DNA of 64,000 bases from Actinacidiphila acidipaludis (GCF_019890725.1 NZ_JAINZZ010000001.1:62001-126000), one strand, 5' to 3'. Positions 24,171-33,122 are shown, counted from the first letter of the stretch. The notes: generated by a model from the letters alone, not told the origin. Program-made: numbers and translations.

Positions 24171-25424
24171 ATGAGCGTCGACCGCGCGAACGACCTCGAG
24201 AACCCCGACACCACCACGCCACCGCCCCCGACCGGGCCACCGGCCGCCGCGGGGCCCGGCACTCCCCCGCGGCCCGGGGCGGAGTCCGGCCCGCTGGGCC
24301 TGCCCGTGCAGCTGGCGGCGGCCATCGAGGCGGCCGCCGAGCGGATGGAGACCGACCGGGACGTGCCGGAGGACCTGGTCCGCGCACTGCGCGACGCGGG
24401 TGCCTTCCGGCTGCTCACCCCACGCGAACTCGGCGGCTTCGAGGCACCGTTGACGACCGTGCTCAAGGTGTACGAGGGCTTCGGCCGCATCGATGCGTCC
24501 GTGGCGTGGCTGGTGTGGAACGCCAACTGGGGCTTCCTCGCCGCCTTGCTGGACGAGGCCGGTATCGCCCGGATCTGGGGCGACGGTCCCGAGCCGGTCT
24601 TCGCGAACTCGGGCATGCCCGGTACCGCCGTCCCCGCCGACGGCGGCTTTCGGCTGTCCGGCACCTGGAAGATCGTCAGCGGCGCCCGCCGGGCCGACTG
24701 GCTGGCGATGGTCGGTGTCGTCACCCAGGACGGCGGTCCGCGCCTGACCGACGCCGGCACCCCGGACGTGCGGCTCTTCGTGGTGGGCCGGGACCAGGTG
24801 TCGATCAGGGACACCTGGAACGTCAGCGGCCTGCTCGGCTCGGGCAGCAACGACGTCGTCGTCGAGAACGCCCCGGTGCCCGCGGAGCTCGTCGCCCGTA
24901 TCGACGTGCCGGCCCGCATCGAGCGGCCTCTCTACCAGGGCTTCATCCCCGCTCTGGTCATCCCGGGCTGCACCGCCGTCGTTCTCGGCGTCGCCCAGGC
25001 GGCCGTCGACGAGACCGTCGCTCTCGCCCTGTCCAAGGCGACGTTCACCGGGGCCACGCTCGCCCGGTCCGCGCACACCCAGGCCGTGGTGGCCCGGTCC
25101 CAGGCCGCTCTGCGGGCCGCGCGGCTCCTGCTGCTGTCCGCGGCGGCGGCTCTGGACGCCGCCGGGGAGAACGGCGAGCCGGTCACCCTCGACCTGCGCG
25201 CCGACCTGCGGGCCGCGATGAGTCACGCCGCACAGGTCAGCCGGGAGGTCCTGGTGGCGATGTACGAGCTCGGCAGCTCGTCGTCCCTCTACCGGGGCAA
25301 CCGCGTCGAGCGGCTCTTCCGCGACGGCATGGTGGCCCTCCAGCACGCCAACCACTCCGCCGGCTTCTTCGAAGCGGCCGGCCGGGTGCGCTTCGGCATC
25401 GACCCGGGCATGCCGCTCTTCTGA
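24171..25424 (+). CDS. Acyl-CoA dehydrogenase-fold flavin monooxygenase-like protein
   Basis: The 417-residue protein has a Pro/Thr-rich N-terminal extension (about 45 residues) and then the fold of group D flavin monooxygenases and acyl-CoA dehydrogenases: VPEDLVRALRDAGAFRLLTPRELGGFEAPL, ASVAWLVWNANWGF, GTWKIVSGARRADWLAMVG, VSGLLGSGSNDVVVENAPVP and a C-terminal helical domain. It lacks the catalytic Glu motif of true acyl-CoA dehydrogenases, so a role like HpaB/DszC enzymes, needing reduced flavin from a separate reductase, is more likely. GGAG precedes the ATG. No reductase is adjacent. Confidence 0.78.
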   Translation: MSVDRANDLENPDTTTPPPPTGPPAAAGPGTPPRPGAESGPLGLPVQLAAAIEAAAERMETDRDVPEDLVRALRDAGAFRLLTPRELGGFEAPLTTVLKVYEGFGRIDASVAWLVWNANWGFLAALLDEAGIARIWGDGPEPVFANSGMPGTAVPADGGFRLSGTWKIVSGARRADWLAMVGVVTQDGGPRLTDAGTPDVRLFVVGRDQVSIRDTWNVSGLLGSGSNDVVVENAPVPAELVARIDVPARIERPLYQGFIPALVIPGCTAVVLGVAQAAVDETVALALSKATFTGATLARSAHTQAVVARSQAALRAARLLLLSAAAALDAAGENGEPVTLDLRADLRAAMSHAAQVSREVLVAMYELGSSSSLYRGNRVERLFRDGMVALQHANHSAGFFEAAGRVRFGIDPGMPLF

Positions 25425-25450
25425 CGGGCTTCCGCCCGGCCGACGCAATT

Positions 25451-25528
25451 CCCTCTGTCCGACGGACGTCCCCTCCGTCCGGCGGGGTTCCCCTCGGCCG
25501 GCGGGGTTCCTCTCGGCCGGCGGCTCGG
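25451..25528. repeat. Degenerate ~20-base tandem repeat
   Basis: About four imperfect copies of a CCTCsGyCCGGCGGGGTTCC-like unit run between convergent genes. The last copies share CTCGGCCGGCGG. Function unknown. Confidence 0.5.
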
Positions 25529-25558
25529 CCCGTGCGCCCGCTCGCGGCCGCGGATCGT

Positions 25559-26173
25559 TCAGGTGCGCCGGGACGGTCCGCCGGCCGCGTGCGTGGCCTC
25601 GAGCGACCGGCGCAGCCGGCGTCGGCCGCGGTGGAGCCGGGAGGTGGCCGTCCCGATGGGCGTTCCCATGATGTCGGCGATCTCCTGGTAGGTGAAACCC
25701 TCGACATCCGCCAGGTAGACGGCGATCCGGAACTCCTCCGGGAGTTCCTGGAGGGCGGCTTTGACGGCGGGGTCGGGCAGGTGGTCGAGCGCCTGCGACT
25801 CCGCCGAGCCCAGTCCGCCCGACGTGTGGGACGCCATGAGCGCCAACTGCCGGTCCTGGACGGCGTCCATGGCCGAACACTGCGGTTCCCGCTGCCTCTT
25901 GCGGTAGGTGGTGATGAAGGTCGTGGTCAGGATCCGGTAGAGCCAGGCCCTGAGATTCGTGCCTTCCTCGAACTGGTGGAAGGACACATACGCCTTCGCG
26001 AAGGTGTCCTGCACCAGGTCCTCCGCGTCGGCCGTGTTGCGTGTCATACGCAGCGCGGCCGAGTACATCTGGCCGAGCAGGTCCGTGGCCGCCTGGAAAC
26101 GTTCGTCACGGTCTTCGAGGGGCGGCCGCGGGGCGGGCGATCGGGTGCTTTCGCGGGTCAGTACAGCTTTCAC
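25559..26173 (-). CDS. SigR-like ECF sigma factor without an RsrA neighbour
   Basis: The 204-residue protein closely follows Streptomyces Sig[125 protein letters not shown]. SigR controls thiol-oxidative stress genes and is normally encoded beside its zinc anti-sigma factor RsrA; here none is present. GTG at 26173 gives [10 protein letters not shown]. The frame stays open about 50 codons upstream, recalling the longer unstable SigR isoform known in Streptomyces, but this is only an observation. An ECF41-type promoter lies upstream, making a sigma cascade likely. Confidence 0.88.
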   Translation of the reverse strand: MKAVLTRESTRSPAPRPPLEDRDERFQAATDLLGQMYSAALRMTRNTADAEDLVQDTFAKAYVSFHQFEEGTNLRAWLYRILTTTFITTYRKRQREPQCSAMDAVQDRQLALMASHTSGGLGSAESQALDHLPDPAVKAALQELPEEFRIAVYLADVEGFTYQEIADIMGTPIGTATSRLHRGRRRLRRSLEATHAAGGPSRRT

Positions 26174-26260
26174 AACGGAATCCTCCGCGACGATTTCAGG
26201 GAGCCGCGCACACCTCGATGCGGTGCGGGCGCATCGGGGAACGTCGCTGCCACCACGAAT

Positions 26261-26287
26261 GACAAGAAGGCGGTCCACGGTGTGACA
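26261..26287 (-). promoter_or_regulatory. ECF41-type promoter for the SigR-like gene
   Basis: On the minus strand TGTCACA (26287-26281), 16 bases, TGTC (26264-26261), 88 bases before the GTG start. Confidence 0.7.
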
Positions 26288-26368
26288 GGCGCGGAGAGTT
26301 CGCCGGATCGACCGGACCCGCACGGGGGATCCGGTACGGCGACGAGACGGGGGTCACGGCGCCCCGGC

Positions 26369-26394
26369 TGTCACAAATCCGTTCCTCGCCGGTC
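26369..26394 (+). promoter_or_regulatory. ECF41-type promoter for the AhpD-like gene (15-base spacer)
   Basis: TGTCACA (26369-26375), 15 bases, GGTC (26391-26394), 38 bases before the ATG. This is the only site with a 15-base spacer. Confidence 0.6.
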
Positions 26395-26431
26395 AGTGAT
26401 GTGTCACCACCACACGACGAGGAGATTCACG

Positions 26432-26905
26432 ATGGAACCGCGTCTCGACTACTTCGGCAACGCACTGGCCGGCAAGGTGCTCCGGCACATCAACTCGGCG
26501 GCCATGACGCTGGGGAGCTCCTCGCTCCCGGCTGCGACCCAGGAGCTGGTCAAGATCCGCGCGAGCCAGATCAACGGCTGCGGCTTCTGCACCGACATGC
26601 ACACCAAGGACGCGGCCCACGCGGGAGAGACGGCGATCCGCCTCAACCTGGTCGCGGCCTGGCGGGAGGCAACGGTCTTCACCGACGCCGAGCGCGCCGC
26701 CCTGGAGCTCGCCGAACAGGGCACCCGCGTCGCCGACGCCGCCGAGGGCGTCAGTGACGAGGCGTGGACGAACGCCACCAAGTACTACGACGAGGACCAG
26801 CTCGTCGCGCTGATGTCCCTCATCGCGGTGATCAACGCCTACAACCGCATCAACATCATCAACCGGCAGCCCGCCGGTGACTACCAGCCCGGCCAGTTCG
26901 GCTGA
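26432..26905 (+). CDS. Carboxymuconolactone decarboxylase/AhpD-family protein
   Basis: The 157-residue protein has the all-helical CMD/AhpD fold and the redox motif CGFCTDMH (Cys50, Cys53, His57) seen in AhpD-like alkylhydroperoxidases. It probably reduces peroxides through the CxxC pair. CMD-family genes are the best-known genomic companions and targets of ECF41 sigma factors, which supports the promoter assignment just upstream. GAGGAG precedes the ATG. A strong hairpin follows about 45 bases after the stop. Confidence 0.88.
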   Translation: MEPRLDYFGNALAGKVLRHINSAAMTLGSSSLPAATQELVKIRASQINGCGFCTDMHTKDAAHAGETAIRLNLVAAWREATVFTDAERAALELAEQGTRVADAAEGVSDEAWTNATKYYDEDQLVALMSLIAVINAYNRINIINRQPAGDYQPGQFG

Positions 26906-26948
26906 CCGCCACCTGACGCGACTTCCGCCCCGCTCCCCCGGGCTCCTC

Positions 26949-27005
26949 GCGGGCCGTGGGGTGCCGCTTGCCACCGCACCACGGCCGGCGCACCCCACGG
27001 CCCGC
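26949..27005 (+). terminator. Terminator after the AhpD-like gene
   Basis: Sixteen-base arms (GCGGGCCGTGGGGTGC at 26949-26964 and its complement at 26990-27005) enclose a 25-base loop. The rest of the 344-base gap before 27250 shows no gene. Confidence 0.7.
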
Positions 27006-27249
27006 GGCCGTGCCTGACCCGGTCCGCCCGGGGCCGCTCACGCGCACCCGCGCCGTTCACGCGGACGGGGGAACGGGGCGCTTCCGCGGCGTCGCGGACG
27101 GACCGCGGGACCTGGAGCCGCACCATAATGGGTGAATGAGTGGAATGTCCGGTCCTCGTACATCGGCTCTTCCCGGGTCCCGGGCGGAGCCCCCCTAGCT
27201 CGTCGCCGGGCCCGGAAGCCGATGCACCCGCGGACTCAGGAGGCGCACG

Positions 27250-28227
27250 ATGGAAGAAGACGAGCCGAAGCACCGCGAGGGCGGCGCCCACCGGGCCGAC
27301 GAGGGCCGCCGGGCTCCGGAGAAGCCGTCCGACCTGCCCAGCGGGTCGTCGCGCGAGATCCTGAAGCGCGCGTTCAAGGAGTACAAGGCCGACAACCTGC
27401 CCGACCTGGCGGCGGCACTCACCTACTACGCGATCCTGGCGATCTTCCCCGCGCTGCTGGCCCTGGTGTCGATCGTGGGTCTCCTGAGCAAGTCGACGGC
27501 CGCGTCCCTGACGAACAACATCATCAGCGTGGCACCCGGAGCCGTCCGCTCCACGCTGACCAGCATCGTCGCCCAGGTGCAGACGAGCGGGAACAAGGCC
27601 CTGATCCCGCTGATCATCGGCGTGGCGGTCGCGCTCTGGTCCGCCTCCGGCTACGTGGCGGCCTTCATGCGGGCCGGCAACGCGGTCTACGACATCGGCG
27701 AGGGGCGTCCCGCCTGGAAGACCCTGCCCATCCGCTTCGCGATCACCGTCTTCATCGTCATCGCGATGGCCGCGATCGCGGTGGGCATCGTCTTCACCGG
27801 CAGCCTCGCCCACAAGACCGGCAGCATCCTGGGCCTGGGCGACACCGCGGTGACCGTCTGGAACTACGCCAAATGGCCGGTGATGATCCTGCTGTTCTCG
27901 ATGGTCGTCGCCGTGCTCCACTGGGCCGCCCCGAACGTCCGGCACAGTTTCGCCTGGGTCACCCGCGGCAGCCTGCTCAGCATCGGCATCTGGATCGCCG
28001 CCTCGGCCCTCTTCGCCGTCTACGTGGCGAACTTCGGCAGCTACAACAAGACGTACGGCACGTTCGCCGGAATCATCGTCTTCCTGATCTGGCTGTGGAT
28101 CTCCAACATCGCGCTGCTCCTGGGCCTGGAGTACAGCGCGGAGTCCGAACGCGCCCGGGCCCACGAGCGCGGCCAGTCTCTCGACGAGGAGCCCTACGTC
28201 GAACCCCGCGACGAGCCCGGCCCCTGA
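27250..28227 (+). CDS. YihY/BrkB-family membrane protein
   Basis: The 325-residue protein has a charged N-terminus, the family signature AFKEYKADNLPDLAAALTYYAILAIFPALLALVSIVGLL and about six membrane segments, with GYVAAFMRAGNAVYDIGEGRPAWKTLPIR and YGTFAGIIVFLIWLWISNIALLLGLE, then an acidic C-terminal tail. The family (once called ribonuclease BN/BrkB) consists of inner-membrane proteins of unclear, possibly transport, function. ATG with AGGAGG nearby. Monocistronic. Confidence 0.9.
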   Translation: MEEDEPKHREGGAHRADEGRRAPEKPSDLPSGSSREILKRAFKEYKADNLPDLAAALTYYAILAIFPALLALVSIVGLLSKSTAASLTNNIISVAPGAVRSTLTSIVAQVQTSGNKALIPLIIGVAVALWSASGYVAAFMRAGNAVYDIGEGRPAWKTLPIRFAITVFIVIAMAAIAVGIVFTGSLAHKTGSILGLGDTAVTVWNYAKWPVMILLFSMVVAVLHWAAPNVRHSFAWVTRGSLLSIGIWIAASALFAVYVANFGSYNKTYGTFAGIIVFLIWLWISNIALLLGLEYSAESERARAHERGQSLDEEPYVEPRDEPGP

Positions 28228-28553
28228 GCTCAGCGGTCGGTCGCGGGCGAACCGGGGCCCGCCTGGGGCCCGGCGGCCGGCCTGTCCTCGGCCTCCAGGT
28301 CGGTCATAAACGCCTCGTGCGCTACAACCGGTCCGCCGGCGGCCTTGCGAGCCTCGGCCTCGGCGATCGGCAGCGCCGCGCAGGAGTCCGAGGTGCGGAC
28401 GTCCCCGCCTGCCGGGCAGGGCCGGCCGCAGACCTGCTCTCCCGTAACGGTCGAGAAGTACGCGCGCCGGGCGTCGCCTTGGCAACGGACGCGGTGGGAA
28501 GATGTGGCGCCGCCTCGGTGGTCGAGGGCGGCTCGTCGAGGAGGGGGATGTTC
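28228..28553. other. Intergenic region with no recognised feature
   Basis: No coding region, promoter consensus or strong hairpin was recognised in these 326 bases beyond the ribosome site of the next gene. Confidence 0.4.
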
Positions 28554-28772
28554 ATGCGAGCGGACATGCTGCCCAGCGGATCCGATGTGGTCGAGACGCC
28601 GATGCCGGAGGTCCTGGAGGCCCTGGCGAGCAAGCTCGAGGCGGAGACCGCCGCCTCTCTCGAGGCGCTGCGACAGCAGGCCGCGCGTCTGCGGGAGGAC
28701 ACCGCCGCGACGGTCTCCGCGCTGCGCGAGCAGGCAGCCCGCCTGCGCGACGAACGGGACTTCTCCCACTGA
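28554..28772 (+). CDS. Small coiled-coil protein, unknown function
   Basis: The 72-residue product contains two near-identical heptad blocks (LEALRQQAARLREDTAAT and VSALREQAARLRDERD), forming one long helix. ATG at 28554 is chosen because GAGGAGG lies about nine bases upstream; ATG at 28548 is closer than usual. The next gene begins 19 bases after its stop, so they are likely an operon. Confidence 0.55.
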   Translation: MRADMLPSGSDVVETPMPEVLEALASKLEAETAASLEALRQQAARLREDTAATVSALREQAARLRDERDFSH

Positions 28773-28791
28773 CCAGAGCGCGAGGTCGTCC

Positions 28792-29163
28792 GTGAACCAA
28801 CCTGTCCCGCCGGCTGAGTTCGTCCGCGCCTACGAGCGGGCCACCAACAGTCACGACATCGCGCGGCTCGCACCACTGATCGCCCCCGAGGCGGTCTACT
28901 GGTTCACCGACGGAACACACCGCGGCCGCGAAGCCGTCCTCGCCGCGATCGCCACGACCTTCGCCACCATCCAGGACGAGGTGTACCGGATCGACGACCT
29001 GGAGTGGGTCGCCCACAGCGCCGACCACGCCGTGTGCCGTTATCGCTTCGCGTGGACCGGAACCATCGACGGCCGATCGCGATCGGGCGGCGGCCGCGGC
29101 ACGAACGTGCTCGTCAAGACGGCGGGCGCCTGGCAGGTGCTGCACGAACACCTCAGCGCCTGA
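28792..29163 (+). CDS. SnoaL-like/NTF2-family protein
   Basis: The 123-residue protein fits the nuclear-transport-factor-2/SnoaL fold: FVRAYERATNSHDIARLAPLIAPEAVYWFTDGTHRGREAVLAAIATTFATI, then IDDLEWVAHSADHAVCRYRFAWTGTIDG and a final WQVLHEHLSA. Family members bind small hydrophobic ligands or act as isomerases and hydrolases; no substrate can be named. GTG start with GAGG upstream. It is a free-standing relative of the domain fused to ECF41 sigma factors, but similarity to those is only at fold level. Confidence 0.75.
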   Translation: MNQPVPPAEFVRAYERATNSHDIARLAPLIAPEAVYWFTDGTHRGREAVLAAIATTFATIQDEVYRIDDLEWVAHSADHAVCRYRFAWTGTIDGRSRSGGGRGTNVLVKTAGAWQVLHEHLSA

Positions 29164-29221
29164 CCGTCCGGCCGGCGTCCGCGGCAGGAGGATGACGGAG
29201 CACCGCGCAGGGCGGTGGGCG

Positions 29222-30178
29222 TCAGGCGTCGGCGCGGCGGAGGCGCTCGGGGGCTTCCGCTGCCAGGCGGGCGGGAGCGGAGGCGTGCGGGTCGGCCACC
29301 GATGCCTTCTTCGCGTTGAAGGCCCTGACCCACAGGCCGGCGGCCCAGGCCACCTCTGACTCCTCCCGCGTCCAACGCCGGCCGCGGGCACGGGCGTACG
29401 CGGACAGGAACCGCTCGGTCTCGGCGACGGAGGCGGGCCGGTCCTCGGGGCCGCCCGCGGGGAAAACGGCGGCCGCCAGACCGGCCACGGCCGCCTCGGG
29501 CCGGGCGACCGCGCTGTCCCAGTCGTACACCACGTGCAGGCGGTCGCCGTTCCACCGGATGTTCTGGGACTCGAAGTCACCGTGTCCGACGACCTCGGGC
29601 AGAGCGGCGCGCCGCATCCGGGTGCGCACACGGCGAGCCGTCTCGTCCAACCAGCCAGGTCCGGGCCGGGCGTTGAGGTCCACGTCCATGTCGTCCGGCC
29701 ACGGCCAGGGACGTGGATCGTCGTGGTCCCAACGGTTCCAGGGCGGCGCGGGGACGAGCGGGGGCACGTCCGCCGTCGACGGCGCCGCTGCCGTCATACG
29801 GGCCAGCGCCGTCGCGAACAGCTCGGGTGCCTCGGGTCGCGGCGGCAGCACGGTCCCGCCGGGAACCAGCGCCTCAGCCGTGACGACCTGGCCCGTCAAC
29901 TCACTCGGACAGTGCAGTGGTTCAGGGTCCGTCAGCAGCTCGGGGCAGGGAAAGCCGGATCGATGCAGGCGACGTTGCACCTCCGCACAACCCGCCAGCC
30001 GAGCCTCGAACGGCCGTGCTTTGACGACCACTTCACGACCGTCTGCCAGGCGTAGTGCCACGACCGTGGAAAGGTGCGCGTGCTCGAAGAGCGTCTCCAC
30101 GGGCCGCGAGCCCAGCCGCCTCTCGCACCAGGCGGACAAACCCCCCACCACCATGAGCAGCCCCGTCATCGGCGTCAC
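29222..30178 (-). CDS. Aminoglycoside-phosphotransferase-fold kinase
   Basis: The 318-residue protein has kinase-like motifs in order: VVKARPFE (ATP-binding lysine), VVGHGDFESQNIRW (catalytic HGDxxxxN) and VVYDWDSAV (metal-binding DWD). It belongs to the APH/choline-kinase-like superfamily; most actinomycete members phosphorylate unknown small molecules, and resistance should not be assumed. It lies alone, upstream of the gas-vesicle cluster on the map but separate from it. Confidence 0.82.
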   Translation of the reverse strand: MTPMTGLLMVVGGLSAWCERRLGSRPVETLFEHAHLSTVVALRLADGREVVVKARPFEARLAGCAEVQRRLHRSGFPCPELLTDPEPLHCPSELTGQVVTAEALVPGGTVLPPRPEAPELFATALARMTAAAPSTADVPPLVPAPPWNRWDHDDPRPWPWPDDMDVDLNARPGPGWLDETARRVRTRMRRAALPEVVGHGDFESQNIRWNGDRLHVVYDWDSAVARPEAAVAGLAAAVFPAGGPEDRPASVAETERFLSAYARARGRRWTREESEVAWAAGLWVRAFNAKKASVADPHASAPARLAAEAPERLRRADA

Positions 30179-30271
30179 CGGACCTGACCCCGACCGCGAG
30201 CTGTGGACAGCCGACTGCGGACCGCGGACCGCGGACCGGTTCAGTCTGCCCCCCCCAGAGCCGCTCCCGCG

Positions 30272-30556
30272 TCACCAGGTGTCGTCGGCGAGCAACGGGC
30301 CGAGGGGGCCCAGGTCGAGGCCGAGGTCGCTGCGGCTCAGCCCGTACTGCTCGCACAGGTCGGTCATCGTGCGGTCGAGCAGCATCAAGGCTGTGCCGAG
30401 GGCGTCCTCCTGGTCCTCGGAGAGCCCGCCTTCGTCGATCCGGCGGATCGCCTGCCGTTCCATGAGCTGACGCAGCAGCTCGATCACCGTAAGGACCAGG
30501 GAGACCAGGTCCCGGGCCGCGTGGTGCGGGTCGATGTCGACCCTCGCGTCGCTCAC
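30272..30556 (-). CDS. gvpK: Gas vesicle protein GvpK
   Basis: The 94-residue protein shows DLVSLVLTVIELLRQLMERQAIRRIDEGGLSEDQEDALGTALMLLDRTMTDLCEQYGL, the core of GvpK, a minor component needed for vesicle assembly. GTG at 30556 overlaps the stop of gvpS by four bases. It is the last gene of the cluster. Confidence 0.88.
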   Translation of the reverse strand: MSDARVDIDPHHAARDLVSLVLTVIELLRQLMERQAIRRIDEGGLSEDQEDALGTALMLLDRTMTDLCEQYGLSRSDLGLDLGPLGPLLADDTW

Positions 30557-30783
30557 AGCGGGCCGCTGTCGTTCCACGGCGCCGGAACGCGTTCGCTGAC
30601 CGATGACAGCAGCGCCCGCAACGACAGCCGGATCAGCGGCACTTCGGCGATGGCGATCACCACGTCCCCGCCGATGACGACGCCGGTCGCCAGCACCCGG
30701 TCGAGCAGGTCGACGAGCGGAACGCCGATGGGGGCGCCCGCGTCGGGTCCCGACCACGCCACGGCGCCGGTTTCCGCGGTCAC
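30553..30783 (-). CDS. gvpS: Gas vesicle protein GvpS (GvpA/J-like)
   Basis: The 76-residue protein has the GvpA-family strand-helix pattern in PLVDLLDRVLATGVVIGGDVVIAIAEVPLIRLSLRALLSSV. GTG at 30783 with GGGGGAGGA upstream; it overlaps gvpL by four bases and gvpK by four. GvpS is a GvpA paralogue typical of Streptomyces clusters. Confidence 0.85.
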   Translation of the reverse strand: MTAETGAVAWSGPDAGAPIGVPLVDLLDRVLATGVVIGGDVVIAIAEVPLIRLSLRALLSSVSERVPAPWNDSGPL

Positions 30784-31640
30784 GACTCCTCCCCCGCGGT
30801 GAACGAGTACGGCACCCACGGGCCCGACACGTCGATCTCGATCGCCGATCCCGCCAGGTCTGTCCGCAACGCCGCCAGCACGGTGGACAGTTCGGCACTC
30901 CGGGCCTCATCGACCAGGTAGGCGGCGTTCATCACCTGGAGCCGGTCCTTCCCGGTGATCTCCTGGCCGTGCGGGCGCAGGCGGACGCTCCCGGCCGCCA
31001 CCGTGTTCGCGGCTTCGTGCACCCGCTGGGCCGCGGCCGTCGCGGCGTCCCGACGCGAGATCCGGTCCTTCTCACGGCCGCGCACCCGCGAGAGGTAGGC
31101 GCGCCCGGCACCGGCCGCGCTGGGGGTGCCGGCGGCACTCGCGCCGCGGTCGGAGGCCGCCTGGTCCGGTGGCGGGTCGTCGCGCCGCAGATGGACCTTG
31201 ACCGCCCACTCGGCGCGTCCGCGGACCCGGTCGAGGGCTTCGCGGAACCGTGGCAGGTTCTCGGAGAGCACCTCGCGCGCGCGGTCGTGATCGGCGAACA
31301 GCGTGGCCAGCGGCAGCGGCACCACCGGGCCCGCGGCCGATGCGGCCGTCACCACCGCGTGGTGGGCACGCGCGTACGCCTCCAGCGCCGCCGGATCGGC
31401 GAGGTGTTCGCGCAGCGCCTCCTCGGTGAACCGTTCCGCCGGAACCTCCTGGACGAGGGCCGCCATCTCGGCGTCCAGCGGGAGCAGGGTCAGCGGACCG
31501 CTCTCGGCGTGCCCGAGCGCCTCGGTGCCGGCGATCGGCTGATCGCCCGGGGCCACGGCGCAGACCGCGAAGACACACAGGGAGGTGACCGAGGCGTCGT
31601 TCCCGGCCGGCGTCGGCTCGGGCGACCGGCCGCCCGTCAC
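30780..31640 (-). CDS. gvpL: Gas vesicle protein GvpL/GvpF family
   Basis: The 286-residue protein follows the GvpL/F family: CVFAVCAVAPG near the start, LREHLADPAALEAYARAHHAVVTAASAAGPVVPLPLATLFADHDRAREVLSENLPRFREALDRV, RAEWAVKVHLR and a final DVSGPWVPYSFT. It overlaps the genes on both sides by four bases, so the cluster is translationally coupled. GvpL/F proteins bind GvpA-type subunits during assembly. Confidence 0.87.
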   Translation of the reverse strand: MTGGRSPEPTPAGNDASVTSLCVFAVCAVAPGDQPIAGTEALGHAESGPLTLLPLDAEMAALVQEVPAERFTEEALREHLADPAALEAYARAHHAVVTAASAAGPVVPLPLATLFADHDRAREVLSENLPRFREALDRVRGRAEWAVKVHLRRDDPPPDQAASDRGASAAGTPSAAGAGRAYLSRVRGREKDRISRRDAATAAAQRVHEAANTVAAGSVRLRPHGQEITGKDRLQVMNAAYLVDEARSAELSTVLAALRTDLAGSAIEIDVSGPWVPYSFTAGEES

Positions 31641-32050
31641 GATCCCTCACCGTCCCCGTCCCGCCTGCGACGTCCACCGGTGCCACTCCGCGCCTTCGGA
31701 GAACGGCGCCCGCCGTCGTCGGAGCCGGACGGCTCGCCGCCCTCCAACGCCGCCAGCCGGTCCCGCAGTTGCCGGTTCTCCTCCGCCAGCGCGCTCTCCG
31801 CGGCCCGGGACGACAGCGCGGGATCGGTCTCCCACCAGTCGATGCCGGCCCTCTTCGCGGTCTCCACCGAGGAGACGAAGAGGCGCAGGCGGATGGTGAG
31901 CAGTTCGATGTCGAGCAGGTCGATCTTGATGTCGCCGGCGATCACGATGCCCTTGTCGAGGACGCGTTCGAGGATGTCGGCGAGGTTCGCGGTGGTCGGT
32001 CCCGACGGGTAGGACGCGGGCACCGAACCGGCGTAGTCCAGCTGCGTCAT
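31637..32050 (-). CDS. gvpJ: Gas vesicle protein GvpJ (GvpA-like)
   Basis: The 137-residue protein has the GvpA-like core NLADILERVLDKGIVIAGDIKIDLLDIELLTIRLRLFVSSVETAKRAGIDWW followed by a coiled coil (ALAEENRQLRDRLAALEGG) and a basic, Gly-rich tail. GGGGGAG precedes the ATG. GvpJ is a minor shell component. Confidence 0.87.
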   Translation of the reverse strand: MTQLDYAGSVPASYPSGPTTANLADILERVLDKGIVIAGDIKIDLLDIELLTIRLRLFVSSVETAKRAGIDWWETDPALSSRAAESALAEENRQLRDRLAALEGGEPSGSDDGGRRSPKARSGTGGRRRRDGDGEGS

Positions 32051-32114
32051 CGGCCGTCACTCCCCCGACGTCCGTCCGCGGCCGCCACCGGCGGCGTGCA
32101 GGGCATCTCCATCG

Positions 32115-32378
32115 TCAGGTCCCTTCAGGCCGCGGGGCGCCGGTCCGTCCGCCCGCCGGTCGGTCGAGCAGGTCGAGCAGACGTTCCTCTTCGCGTTCGA
32201 AGGTCTCGGCGTCGATCTCACCGTCGTCGAACGCCCGGTTGAGGGCGGCGAGCCGGGCTTGCACGACCGCCGGGTCGTACAGTTCGCGCTCGGCGGCGTC
32301 CAGGATCACGTCGGCGACCCAGGAGACGCCCTGCACGGGCGCGAGCGGCAGGAGCAGCAGCCCCGAGATCAGGCCCAC
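32115..32378 (-). CDS. gvpG: Gas vesicle protein GvpG
   Basis: The 87-residue protein has the GvpG pattern LLLLPLAPVQGVSWVADVILDAAERELYDPAVVQARLAALNRAFDDGEIDAETFEREEERLLDLL. Its GTG start follows the gvpF stop by one base. Confidence 0.88.
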   Translation of the reverse strand: MGLISGLLLLPLAPVQGVSWVADVILDAAERELYDPAVVQARLAALNRAFDDGEIDAETFEREEERLLDLLDRPAGGRTGAPRPEGT

Positions 32379-32379
32379 G

Positions 32380-33108
32380 TCACACCGCGACCGGCTCGGG
32401 TGCCATGGCGAAGCTGTAGCAGGGCAGCGGCCCGGTGACCTGGAGCGCCGCGCTGTCGCCGTGCAGGGCCGCCAGGCGGTCCACCTCGGCCCTGAACGCC
32501 GCCACGCCGTCGGACGGGACGAGGAAGGAGGCGTTGAGCACCCAGCCGGGCTGCTCCGGGCCGTGGCTCACCTCGCGGTCCGGCCCGGCCAGCGCGGCCA
32601 GCACGTCACCCGCGGCCCGAACGGCCCGGCGCGTCACGGCCGCCGCCACCGCCTCGCCCAGCCGCACGTTGACCTCGTATCCCGGGCGTCGTCGCGCTTC
32701 CTCACGCAGTCGCCGCACCTGGGGGTCCGTCCGCACGATGTCGGCGAGGCCCTGGTCGACGGGCGTGGCCCGGACGTTCATCTCCACCCGGCCGGCGATC
32801 CGGTCGAGGGCGGCGAGGTGTCCGTCGCTCGCCGCGTCGAGCCGGGCGCGGACGGACTCCTCGTCGTCGGCGACGACGCCGAACCGCATCGGCAGGACCG
32901 GACCGGCCTCGCCCAGTGCCAGCAGCACCTCCTGGTGCGCCTGCAGGTCCCTGCGGCGCGCGCGCAGCCGGTCCGGAGCGGGGCCCACGGCGGCGGCGAC
33001 GGCACCGGCCGGCAGCCGCCGCACGGCTCCGGGCGGATCGCCGACCCCGCGCAGATCATCGGGAAAGGCGCCGGACGCCCCGACCACGCCGTAGATGTAG
33101 AGGCTCAC
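32380..33108 (-). CDS. gvpF: Gas vesicle protein GvpF
   Basis: The 242-residue protein starts LYIYGVVGASG and has LQAHQEVLLALGEAGPVLPMRFGVV, VEMNVRATPV, WVLNASFLVPSDGVAAFRAEVDRLA and GPLPCYSFA, the GvpF/L layout. It is the first of two family members in the cluster and probably an accessory assembly protein. Confidence 0.88.
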   Translation of the reverse strand: MSLYIYGVVGASGAFPDDLRGVGDPPGAVRRLPAGAVAAAVGPAPDRLRARRRDLQAHQEVLLALGEAGPVLPMRFGVVADDEESVRARLDAASDGHLAALDRIAGRVEMNVRATPVDQGLADIVRTDPQVRRLREEARRRPGYEVNVRLGEAVAAAVTRRAVRAAGDVLAALAGPDREVSHGPEQPGWVLNASFLVPSDGVAAFRAEVDRLAALHGDSAALQVTGPLPCYSFAMAPEPVAV

Positions 33109-33122
33109 CGCTGGCTCACCGC

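Noticed and set aside
24096..25880. 594-codon minus-strand ORF opposite the flavin monooxygenase-like gene
   Set aside because: Lacks domains and overlaps two genes with clear family motifs and ribosome sites.
28230..28769. Minus-strand ORF across the small coiled-coil gene
   Set aside because: No domain or ribosome site; the plus-strand ORF has a strong ribosome site and heptad pattern.
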